Positions 34,988 through 43,185 of a stretch of 64,000 nt of DNA are shown one piece after another. Location of the stretch: positions 369,385 through 433,384 of the forward strand of contig NZ_JANJOU010000003.1 of NCBI RefSeq assembly GCF_024594815.1, in the 5' to 3' direction. Positions within the stretch are counted from its first letter, which is position 1, and each line of letters begins with the position of its first letter. The notes beneath the pieces are model-generated. The model had not been told where the DNA came from and searched no databases. It worked only from the letters and a program-made list of their open reading frames with translations. This DNA comes from Roseomonas populi (lineage in GTDB: Bacteria > Pseudomonadota > Alphaproteobacteria > Acetobacterales > Acetobacteraceae). The translations under genes and the position numbers were made by a program.

Positions 34988-35272
34988 TCACACAAGCTCT
35001 AATTGCACCTTCCGCCCAACAATCGCCGCCGCCCGCTGCAATGTCTCAAGCGTCACGTTGCCATCGTTGGGGTCTAGCACCCGGTCCACCTGCGTCCGGC
35101 TCGTGTGCATCAGCTCAGCCAGCTTGCGCTTGCTCAGGCCACGCTCCTTCATGGCCTCGCCCAGTTGGAAGGCGATGACTTCTTTGATCGCCTTGCCCTG
35201 GAACTCGGCCAGCAGCCCTTCGCCTTCCAAAAAGCTGTCGAGCGAACTTCCCTTGTGCTTGTTTTCAGCCAT
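34988..35272 (-). CDS. higA: HigA-type antitoxin (XRE HTH)
   Basis: 94 residues from an ATG with AAGGAG seven bases upstream inside the toxin gene. HTH motif RGLSKRKLAELMHTSRTQVD (about 48-68) and LETLQRAAAIVGRKVQLEL tail match HigA-like antitoxins. Neutralises the toxin encoded upstream and represses the operon. Overlaps the toxin stop by eight bases. Confidence 0.82.
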   Translation of the reverse strand: MAENKHKGSSLDSFLEGEGLLAEFQGKAIKEVIAFQLGEAMKERGLSKRKLAELMHTSRTQVDRVLDPNDGNVTLETLQRAAAIVGRKVQLELV

Positions 35273-35621
35273 TCTCAATCTCCTTCATCCGCTTGCGCGC
35301 CAGTTTCAACTCATCGTCCGGGGTCTTCTGCGTCTTCTTGATAAACCCATGCAGCGCGTAAAGGTCGCCGCCGTGGAAGCAGATCATCACGCGTGAGATG
35401 GTCCCATTCGGCAACGAGGTCCGCACTTCCCACAGACCGCCGCTCATGGAACGGCACAGCGGCATCCCAACCGGCCAGCGATACTGCACCCGCTGGAGGT
35501 CGAGCCCGACTGCGCGCCGCGCATCTTCCGGCAGCTCCTTGAGCCAGTCCCTGACAGGCTCGTTGCCCCCATCAGTGCGGTAGAAATACAGGTCGATCTT
35601 GGGTGGCGTCGCCGGGCTCAT
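35265..35621 (-). CDS. higB: HigB/RelE-type toxin (Gp49-like)
   Basis: 118 residues. PKIDLYFYRTDGGNEPVRDW opening, then LPEDARRAVGLDLQRVQ, GLWEVRTSLPNGTISRVMIC and LYALHGFIKKTQKTPDDELK: the phage-derived Gp49-like HigB fold, a ribosome-dependent mRNA interferase. Toxin-first order with antitoxin behind is the HigBA layout. The pair probably stabilises the integrated element. Confidence 0.85.
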   Translation of the reverse strand: MSPATPPKIDLYFYRTDGGNEPVRDWLKELPEDARRAVGLDLQRVQYRWPVGMPLCRSMSGGLWEVRTSLPNGTISRVMICFHGGDLYALHGFIKKTQKTPDDELKLARKRMKEIENG

Positions 35622-35643
35622 CTGCACCTTTTATGATGCCATT

Positions 35644-35659
35644 GCACCATATAATGTGC
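35644..35659. promoter_or_regulatory. Palindrome in the higBA/35.7 kb divergent region
   Basis: GCACCATATAATGTGC is an almost symmetric dyad containing TATAAT (35650-35655). TGCCAT occurs on both flanks (35637-35642 and 35657-35662). It sits between the divergent higBA operon and the rightward gene, where a HigA operator overlapping a promoter is expected. Binding is inference. Confidence 0.5.
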
Positions 35660-35725
35660 CATAGGTCAAGGACGTTGCTCTGACCGATGCCCTCAGACAA
35701 GGCACGAAGCCTGGAGACCCCGACC

Positions 35726-36115
35726 ATGTTTGCCCGAAAGCGCGCGAAGCAGCCTGGCCTGTCCATGCGCAACCTGTTCGCCATGGCTGCCATAGCCGGG
35801 CTCTTTGCCGGTCGCGGTCTTCAGAAATTCCAGGATGAAGGACAGAGCATCGACCAGGCGATCGCGTCGGCAAGCGACCTCGCTTTCAAGACCGCCGAAG
35901 CCATGATGGCGCATGTCGGGGATGACGAGCCTGACGTACCGATGACACCCGGCAAGGAGGGTTTCGCAACGGCGGCCCTGACCGGCCTTTTGGCTGGCGG
36001 CGGCGTCCACATGCTCTTTGAGGGGGGCTACAGCGAAGACGAAGTAAAGGAATGTCTGGCCGACCTGAGCTTCCTCTTGGGCCGCGAGATGGACCGTCGC
36101 ACCAAACTCTCCTGA
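35726..36115 (+). CDS. Hypothetical element protein
   Basis: 129 residues from the MFARKRAKQPGLSMRNLFAM start (an ATG at 35687 gives 13 more residues). Two weakly hydrophobic Gly/Ala-rich segments (MAAIAGLFAGRGLQKF; ATAALTGLLAGGGVHMLF) resemble each other, which suggests an internal duplication. Divergent from higBA. Function unknown. Confidence 0.55.
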   Translation: MFARKRAKQPGLSMRNLFAMAAIAGLFAGRGLQKFQDEGQSIDQAIASASDLAFKTAEAMMAHVGDDEPDVPMTPGKEGFATAALTGLLAGGGVHMLFEGGYSEDEVKECLADLSFLLGREMDRRTKLS

Positions 36116-36513
36116 CCGGCGCATCCCCCCATCGCTGACTGCAAGATGTGCGCGGTAATACCGCGCAATCTTGGCAAGGGGGCCGCTGCGCGCCCCCGTT
36201 GCATCCCCCAAGCCCAACGTCTGGCCGTTGGATAGCCAGTCAGAGAGCCTTCGTGCTCCCCGACACCCCATGACCAAGGAGCGTGCCTGCCCCTTTGGAT
36301 ACCCAGCCTCTCCCGAGGGGCCAACCCTGCGCGGATTGGATACCGCCAGCGCTTCCCCCGCTGGACCACGACCAAGGGAGACTTCGCTCTCCCCTGGACC
36401 CCATCGACTACAAAGCAATCAACTCACCGGCAGGGAAAGGTGAGCCCACCGGGAAACAATCCATGTTTGATCGCGTCATCCATCAGCGATCCTTTCAATA
36501 GGATGTTAAACGA
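36116..36513. repeat. Hairpin and GGATA-repeat region, no gene
   Basis: No gene is seen. CGCGGTA-A-TACCGCG, GGGGGC/GCCCCC and GGGAGA-CTTCGC-TCTCCC are perfect hairpins. TTGGATA occurs three times (near 36228, 36296 and 36336), each followed by a C/G-rich block, and GACCAAGG twice (near 36271 and 36369). It lies between the 3' ends of a rightward and a leftward gene, so part may be a bidirectional terminator; the repeated units could be a decayed repeat array or replication/transfer site. Confidence 0.5.
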
Positions 36514-39500
36514 CTAATCAGCTCTAGCCGCAACAGTCCTACTCTGATTGCGTTCACCATCGTGAACAGACCGTATTCCTTTTACTCCGATGCGAAGAGG
36601 CCCAAAGACGGCCTCGAATTGGGCGAGAGCTGCTCGCCTCACGAGCAACGCTTGGCCGCGCCCGAACGCCTCGACGTCGTATGTATCCGGGTCATCGGTG
36701 CCGTCCACCCATCGCACTGTCCTCGCAGCGACGCGTCCTGAGCTATCCAGCACATCGAGGAGATTAGAAGGGGATCGTTTCCAACCCAGGTCTCTTAAGG
36801 CGAATGGACAGAGCGTGATCACTGCATCACTAATGTCGCCAAAGTAGGGTTGCCAAAGTTTTGAAAAACCAACGCTCTCCTCGGCTCTGTAAGTCGGCGA
36901 GGGAACATCGATTGAGTATAACCGCGGAATTGGTGAGAGGTCTTCATCCATATCGTCCAGCGATACCGAAATAGGAACAGAGAACCGCGCAGAGTCGAAA
37001 CTGGCTCGGTGCGCCCGATACTTAACATAGCGCTCCTCGGCAACAATTAGCCAATCTTCAACGACAGGAACAAACAAGCATTCTTCAGCTTCTTCCAGCC
37101 ACAGGTGGCCATCAATGCCTCCGTACTGCTTTCTCGGAATTGTCGGCCAACGGACCCATTCTGGACTCCGGCTTGGTTCTGGAGGAGGTGGCTTGATTGA
37201 AGGGGCACTGAGTTCGCTCCAAAGAAGCTGAAGTGCGCCCGCATCTATACAATCTGCAGCGACCAGTTCTCCTACAATTTTGGAAAGACCCCGTCGCTCT
37301 GCCATTGGCATCAATCGCCGCCAGGGAAACTTCAATTCAAGCCTCTTGAGTGTGGCTGTCACATCTGCTTCAGCCTCGGGGCCAAAAACATGCCGGCCAC
37401 CTTCTCGCTGCATGAATACAGCACACCTGCGGCGCAGTAATCCAACATCAAATTCGGACGCCCGCGACAACATATGAAATGCCGTTGGAGCCGTCGTGGT
37501 CCACGTCCACGGATCATCAGACCACATGGGACGGGTAACCGCCGTCAGCCCTGGCGGCGCATCGAAGTTGTCCTCGCGTCCGGTTTCCTCAAATTTAATG
37601 GAGTAGTATGGTGGCAGGGCTTCTTTCACGGAAGTTGCGTGCCCTCCTAAACTCTCAACAACGATCTTGGCCTGGGTTGATACTACATAGTCAGTACTAG
37701 CCATGTGACGCTCGGCGAACTCAAAGATTATATGCCGTACCGTCGACACATCGCGTGCCCGCCGGGCAAGACAGATAGCCTCTCGCAGGCCCTCCTCATG
37801 CTCCTCCAAACGCAAGAGAAGATGCTGAAAGCAAACCGCCCCATTCGGGTCACGTGCGATAGCGAGCGCAGCTCCTCTAGCATGGTGAGTGAGTTCTGGA
37901 CAATTGAAACAAAGCGCGCGGCCGATCAGAAAAGCCAACATCTGATCCGAATCATTTACATTCTCGTCCGCACTAACAACCTTTGAAAGGCGATACTCAC
38001 GATAGTGCCGTAGGTGCTCAATGGTCTCAGTCCACAGGTCGCCGAATGGCAATGTCACCGAGATAGATTCCATAACCTGATCTAAATTCAGGAAGAGCGA
38101 CGTGCCGCTTGTTTGTCCCGCTGCAAGCTCATCTATCAGTGTATCAAATCCGCTTTCCCGTCCGCTTTCACCGAACAACTCCACCCGAAGCTGTTGCAAG
38201 CTGATTTTTTGGCCACCCATAAAGGTGGACCAGTGCCCCGAGAATGCAGCCCGCTCCGCAAGGCCAAAGAGTTCAGTTGCGCGCCTGCGATTTCCTTCTG
38301 ACAGATTTCGTCGAGCACAGGCTATAAGGAACCGAGCATCGTGCACCAATATCGGACGCTGCAGGATGAACGCCTCTATTTCGACCAAGCTGGCGAATTG
38401 AACTAAGGCCTCTGCGGCACGCGCGTAACTATAATCAACGCGCTCTGAATACGAGGATTCGCCACTGCCCTCGAGAAGCAGCTCCTGCAGAGACTGCGAC
38501 GAAAATTCCTTTGTATAGTCCTGGCTTGTTTCCGACCCAGTCGTTCTACCCCTGACCTGCTCCAACCGCGCTTCTGCTTGTGCGAGTGCAGTGTTCACCG
38601 CTACGTCGTCAGGAATGGCAGCAGCGACATCGCTAAGAATTAGGGCTCGCGAGGTTGGAGGCGCCCAAGTCATCACCGCTTCAACAAGACGATGGATCAC
38701 CTCAGGCCGAATCGTGGTTGCCAGTAGCGAACTTGACAGCGCTGCAGGTAGGAACGAACTGCCTCTACCAGCAAAGGGAACATACAACCGAGCGAAGAGC
38801 TCAAGGCACATCTCAGGCCGTGGGTTCTCCGACTTCACGACCGCCGTCAATATGCATTCAACTATTTGGTGCCAAGAAGTAAGGTCAGTCTCGGTTAGCC
38901 GTTTCACTATTCCGGCGATAGCTGACATGCTAACTGCGGGCGCGGTTAGAAGGTCTGGAACAACGCGGCGCGCAGTCTCATCTCCCTCTGTGAGGTCCAT
39001 TCCAATCAAGAACCGTGCAAATTCTAGAGCATGGTCGCTAGCTTTACCTGGACAGGCGGCACAAGCAGTTGTGTACGACCATATCCAGAACTCATATTGG
39101 GGCTCCTTTTTCGCTCTAAGCCAATAGCCGAAGGTGTCCTGATGTATGCTGTCTAATGATGCCTGAGCTTCTTCGATGCATCCGATATCGGCGTAAGCTG
39201 ACGCGATTGCCGCGCGGCTTGACACTACATCCTGCGGGGTTCTTCCGTGCCGTTCCGTGTCCCGAAGGTGACTGATCCTATTGCGTGCACCGTCAACATC
39301 GCCATCGATTAGGAACACCTCCTTAGCAAAGGCCAGACGGAAAGCCTCTGATGAGGCGATATTGTTGCCGATTTCGTCGCATCTTTTGTCTATCTCAGCG
39401 ACTATCCCTCGAAAAGTTTCGGTGCCAATTTTACGAGATATCCTCACAATCAGTGCACAGAACATGGACAATAAGCCGAGGAACTTGTGAGATACGTGAT

Positions 39501-42471
39501 CTCTCCAGTCCGGCTTGAACTGCGAAACATAAGTGACGACTGAAAGAAGACGCCTGGCCAGCATCTTATCATCATTGCCAGACGCACTACTTCGGATCGC
39601 TGCGAGTTCTACTATTTTCGCCTGGATTGTGGCAGAGAATGCACCCTCAGGCGGACTCAATGTGTACTTCGTGCCAAGAATGGCCGACAAGGAAAGCACA
39701 TTGTAGATCAGTATACATTTGTGCTCTAGATTTTCATCACGATCCTTTATCCCTCTCAAATCGACTTCCCCTAAAATCGACGAGGCCAGCATTTTTTCGC
39801 TCAAGTCGACAGCGAGCCGTGCAGCTGAAATACGCCATGATAGACCGACATTGGTTTCAGGTAAGTTCAGCAACGCCGTGCGTGCAAGTTCTGAAGCTCC
39901 AACTCTCACGCGCTCACTCGCTGCCTCAACTTGTAAGCAAGCTGTGTGTTCCTCGTTCAAGCCGATCTTCAAAGTGAGCTCATCCACGCTTGCGGTGGGA
40001 CTGTCCGCTATTATTCCCCGCGCCAAGGCAAACTTGATGCGACTTCGCATTTCGTCGCCTTGCCCTTCGCGCACAAAGGCTTCGTCGAAGGGAATATTTT
40101 CGATGATGTTGAGCAACCTTTCGAGAGGCCGAAATCTATGCGCCCGCTTAACCCATTCAGAAGCCGCATCGACATCGCGCCAGGTGCTATGACGGTCTCG
40201 GCCAAAAAGTAGTTCTAGTGGTTCATTCCTCTCGAATACGCGTCGCGCCAGTTCATACTGTCCATCAGACCAAAGTACATCCACGAGATTGAGCCAACTC
40301 GCGGCAGCACCATCTAAGTCTAAAGCGTGCACAACAGCTTTCTCGACATCCCCAAAACGCAGGGAAATGTCAATAAGATCCAAGTCGGTGACAGCCTCTA
40401 AGCGGTACTCTACTTCTTTTTCGATCAATAGCGCCCGCAACAAATACTGCCTCGATCGAGTAGGCTTGATGGCCGCGTAAACTAGCCTGAGGTCGACCGC
40501 GACGTCCGAGCGGGACCTAAATGCCGCCAGAGATTGCCGGAAGTACTCTGGTGTTCCTATCAGCAACACCTGATCATTTTGCCCGGCTCGAGCGATGTAT
40601 CGCAACCGCATCCAGTACTGTGGATCATTCTTATCGCTCATCTCGGCTATAGCGGCCAAAGTGCGATTGAATTCTAGCTCTAGGCCTTGGTCCGTCTTGA
40701 GGAAGCGCTTGCTAGTCTCAGAAATTATGAAAAGGCGAAAACTGTTGTGAAAGATGCTCAAACGGCAGCCTTTTGCTTCTGATAGCAGAAAACCGGCCTC
40801 TTCAAGCATCCCTTCGACGGCTTCATCCCCGACTATAGATGCAAGTTGCTGGGGAGTGAGCCCGCCTTCCGCACGAGCTAGAAGCCCAAGGCCTCTCTTT
40901 TGATCAGCTTTTGGGGCGACGGCCTTCCAAACACGCGCATAAATTTGTTCAAGCGCAACACCGATTCCCCTATCATGTGACAGGATTCGTTCAGCTTCTT
41001 CTCTAGTGCTTGCTCCCCTTAGAGCGCCAATCAAGTATCGAGCAGTCAGAGGGTGACCCAAGCAAGCCAGATATACATCTTCACGCTCGATATAATGAGG
41101 CAGCGGTGCTGCATCTGCCATTGCGAACACGGCAGCACGCGAAAGTGGAGAGATGTCTATGCGGCGCCCAGGGGCTCCAGCCTGCTGCTGGATCGAGGCA
41201 TGGACATCACTTAGCTCAAGGTGCTGGGAGCCCAGGATGAACAGGATACCTTCCGGGACAGCATGCGCTGCCGGCAACTCGCTCAGAAAACTGGCTGTGG
41301 GGTTCTCTTCTTGCGGAATATGGTCAAGACCATCAATAACGATCACTGTCTTGCGGTTGGTCCGCTTAAACTGATTGTGGGCTTGGACAAGTTGCGACTG
41401 AAGCTCCGACCTAAGACTTGATAGATCGTCGATCGAATACCGTGATGCTTCAAACCCCAAACTCCGAAGTTCTGCAATCAAGTCGTTAAGGAATTCCCCT
41501 GCCTCGGCCCTACCAAGCCCATGCCGATCGTTGGGAACAAAGGCCAAGTACCGGGACACGCTGAAATCTGCGTTTGAGAAAATCGCTCTCTGCAGCAATG
41601 TTGACTTACCCGTTCCTGGAGGGCCTAGGAGGGAAAGGTACCCTGAAACATTTTCATTGATCCCCTTTATGAGAGCGTCAGTAGTTGGGTCGTTTTCTTG
41701 GAAGTCTTCTGGCACCGGGAAGACGTGGCTATTCCGTTGGCTGAGACGAGACTGCCAACCGAGCTTTTGGACGAGTTCAACTTCTGTCCAGACAGACTTT
41801 TCATCCGCCCCCATCACCAAGTCAGGAAGCGTATGCTTAATATCCTCAACAAAGCGCTTTTCGCGTGGCGGAAAGTTTGTGGGAAGGTTCCGCTGAAGTT
41901 CGTCCCGGTCGAACAGTTCAATCGAGTTGATAAAGAACAAAAAATCCGCATCGCTCAAATTGCTGAGCTTCTGAAAGGCAGCTAATGTATCACTCCACTG
42001 GGAGCCATCAACATCACCTGGCGTCAAATCTGTTCGATTAAGGAAGCGAGCAAACTCGGCACTATGTCTTTTGCCGCCGGACGCGCTTGGATTAGCTAAG
42101 CTGACGTCGTTTCTGCTGAAGTATCCACCAAACACGTACCGCAAGCTTACTCGACGACCGCCGGAAATTTTTCCGAGCGAGAGCCAGCTCTCCGCCATAT
42201 CCACAATCAGCTTATTGTCGATAAGTTCCGTGCGAACATTAACGGATTTCGGATCGACTTCACTCTTCACCTGGGTCGCCGAAAGTGAGGTCGCAGTTGT
42301 TATCAGAATATCGTCGAATGGCCCAGCTTCTTCGCACCCGACGATCAACGATTGGAGATCGCCACTTTGCATGTGCCGGTATATGAGACATGCTGCATAT
42401 TCGTATTGCCGCCCATAACCTCGGATTGCGGCAACTTCCCCGGAGGCGGAGCTTCTTTTCTTGCGTGCCAT
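36514..42471 (-). CDS. Avs-like STAND NTPase with nuclease-like N-terminus
   Basis: 1985 residues. Residues about 20-200 form a PD-(D/E)XK-like domain of the Cap4/DUF4297 type: Glu24, the acidic pair Asp53/Asp54 in GPFDDILI, and Gln67-Val-Lys69 in ATQVKSEV. A STAND NTPase follows: Walker A GPPGTGKST (283-291), Walker B TVIVIDGLDHI (375-385), sensor-like GSQH (414-417), GHPL motif (472-475) and a winged helix (about 525-585). The remaining ~1400 residues are helical and repeat-like without a clear catalytic motif, the place of the sensor in Avs proteins. These detect a conserved phage protein, oligomerise and cut DNA. It is a single gene, AT-richer than its neighbours, pointing to acquisition. 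Phage defence is inferred from architecture. Confidence 0.72.
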   Translation of the reverse strand: MARKKRSSASGEVAAIRGYGRQYEYAACLIYRHMQSGDLQSLIVGCEEAGPFDDILITTATSLSATQVKSEVDPKSVNVRTELIDNKLIVDMAESWLSLGKISGGRRVSLRYVFGGYFSRNDVSLANPSASGGKRHSAEFARFLNRTDLTPGDVDGSQWSDTLAAFQKLSNLSDADFLFFINSIELFDRDELQRNLPTNFPPREKRFVEDIKHTLPDLVMGADEKSVWTEVELVQKLGWQSRLSQRNSHVFPVPEDFQENDPTTDALIKGINENVSGYLSLLGPPGTGKSTLLQRAIFSNADFSVSRYLAFVPNDRHGLGRAEAGEFLNDLIAELRSLGFEASRYSIDDLSSLRSELQSQLVQAHNQFKRTNRKTVIVIDGLDHIPQEENPTASFLSELPAAHAVPEGILFILGSQHLELSDVHASIQQQAGAPGRRIDISPLSRAAVFAMADAAPLPHYIEREDVYLACLGHPLTARYLIGALRGASTREEAERILSHDRGIGVALEQIYARVWKAVAPKADQKRGLGLLARAEGGLTPQQLASIVGDEAVEGMLEEAGFLLSEAKGCRLSIFHNSFRLFIISETSKRFLKTDQGLELEFNRTLAAIAEMSDKNDPQYWMRLRYIARAGQNDQVLLIGTPEYFRQSLAAFRSRSDVAVDLRLVYAAIKPTRSRQYLLRALLIEKEVEYRLEAVTDLDLIDISLRFGDVEKAVVHALDLDGAAASWLNLVDVLWSDGQYELARRVFERNEPLELLFGRDRHSTWRDVDAASEWVKRAHRFRPLERLLNIIENIPFDEAFVREGQGDEMRSRIKFALARGIIADSPTASVDELTLKIGLNEEHTACLQVEAASERVRVGASELARTALLNLPETNVGLSWRISAARLAVDLSEKMLASSILGEVDLRGIKDRDENLEHKCILIYNVLSLSAILGTKYTLSPPEGAFSATIQAKIVELAAIRSSASGNDDKMLARRLLSVVTYVSQFKPDWRDHVSHKFLGLLSMFCALIVRISRKIGTETFRGIVAEIDKRCDEIGNNIASSEAFRLAFAKEVFLIDGDVDGARNRISHLRDTERHGRTPQDVVSSRAAIASAYADIGCIEEAQASLDSIHQDTFGYWLRAKKEPQYEFWIWSYTTACAACPGKASDHALEFARFLIGMDLTEGDETARRVVPDLLTAPAVSMSAIAGIVKRLTETDLTSWHQIVECILTAVVKSENPRPEMCLELFARLYVPFAGRGSSFLPAALSSSLLATTIRPEVIHRLVEAVMTWAPPTSRALILSDVAAAIPDDVAVNTALAQAEARLEQVRGRTTGSETSQDYTKEFSSQSLQELLLEGSGESSYSERVDYSYARAAEALVQFASLVEIEAFILQRPILVHDARFLIACARRNLSEGNRRRATELFGLAERAAFSGHWSTFMGGQKISLQQLRVELFGESGRESGFDTLIDELAAGQTSGTSLFLNLDQVMESISVTLPFGDLWTETIEHLRHYREYRLSKVVSADENVNDSDQMLAFLIGRALCFNCPELTHHARGAALAIARDPNGAVCFQHLLLRLEEHEEGLREAICLARRARDVSTVRHIIFEFAERHMASTDYVVSTQAKIVVESLGGHATSVKEALPPYYSIKFEETGREDNFDAPPGLTAVTRPMWSDDPWTWTTTAPTAFHMLSRASEFDVGLLRRRCAVFMQREGGRHVFGPEAEADVTATLKRLELKFPWRRLMPMAERRGLSKIVGELVAADCIDAGALQLLWSELSAPSIKPPPPEPSRSPEWVRWPTIPRKQYGGIDGHLWLEEAEECLFVPVVEDWLIVAEERYVKYRAHRASFDSARFSVPISVSLDDMDEDLSPIPRLYSIDVPSPTYRAEESVGFSKLWQPYFGDISDAVITLCPFALRDLGWKRSPSNLLDVLDSSGRVAARTVRWVDGTDDPDTYDVEAFGRGQALLVRRAALAQFEAVFGPLRIGVKGIRSVHDGERNQSRTVAARAD

Positions 42472-42754
42472 AGGCCAGTTTTAACACACATTCCCTGATG
42501 CTGGGAGCCATGTTGTTGCGAACTAAGTACAGCGAGGCCGCCCATGCGGCGAAGCTCGAGGGCTCATGGCTTTGACCTTGCTGCTCTGTGCTAGCGAGAG
42601 TTACTTAGAGCTTCGCCCCCGGCGCGCTGCGAAGCGCCTTCCACCCAGCTTCGGTCGCTTCGCTCCCTGCAGCCGGGTCCCTGCGAAGGCGCTCCTCCGC
42701 TTGCACCCCCATTCTCGCCGAAGGGCAGAGGTTCAGACGAGCTGAACCTCTCTC
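42472..42754. other. Region with promoter and inverted GC-rich repeats
   Basis: No gene is seen. The part next to 42471 should contain the promoter for the STAND gene. From about 42600 to 42700, GCGAAGC/GCTTCG-type words recur in both orientations and can form several alternative hairpins. A clear terminator closes the mobilization operon at 42727-42751. Confidence 0.5.
42727..42751 (-). terminator. Terminator of the mobilization operon
   Basis: AGAGGTTCAG (42727-42736) and CTGAACCTCT (42742-42751) are exact inverted repeats of ten bases with a five-base loop, directly downstream (on the minus strand) of the last mobilization gene stop at 42755. Confidence 0.7.
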
Positions 42755-43183
42755 TCAATTCCGCTGCTCATCGGCGAACCGCACTACACCGCCCCGCACG
42801 TTCCAGAACTTATGCTTCCAGTAGACTGCATGTGCCTCACGCACGGTCAGACCGCAGAACTGAGCCGCAAAGGCGGCAAACTGCTCCGCATCAATCACGC
42901 GCAGCTTCGCCCATTGTGGGAAGCGCAGCCGCGCATCGTGCAAGACAGCACCCGGCCCGAAGTCATCGGCCTGCGCCGCATCCTTGAACACCTCATAGGC
43001 GAACAGCGCGCAGGCCATGACGGGGAAGCGCTCCCGGTCAATCCCGAACACCGCTTCTTCTTCCGCCGAGAGCTGCCACCAATCCGAACCCACATAGGAG
43101 GCCGGGTCGCAGGCAGCCCATTCCTCCATCTGGCGGCGCACGTTGGCTTCGAACCGTCCGGCGAGTCCAACCACGTTGCCCAT
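42755..43183 (-). CDS. Hypothetical protein after coupling protein
   Basis: 142 residues, start two bases downstream of the T4CP stop in the same operon. Trp/Phe-rich soluble protein with DPASYVGSDWWQLSAEEEAV and AQFCGLTVREAHAVYWKHKF; no known domain. Last gene of the mobilization operon. Possibly a transfer accessory protein. Confidence 0.65.
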   Translation of the reverse strand: MGNVVGLAGRFEANVRRQMEEWAACDPASYVGSDWWQLSAEEEAVFGIDRERFPVMACALFAYEVFKDAAQADDFGPGAVLHDARLRFPQWAKLRVIDAEQFAAFAAQFCGLTVREAHAVYWKHKFWNVRGGVVRFADEQRN

Positions 43184-43185
43184 GG

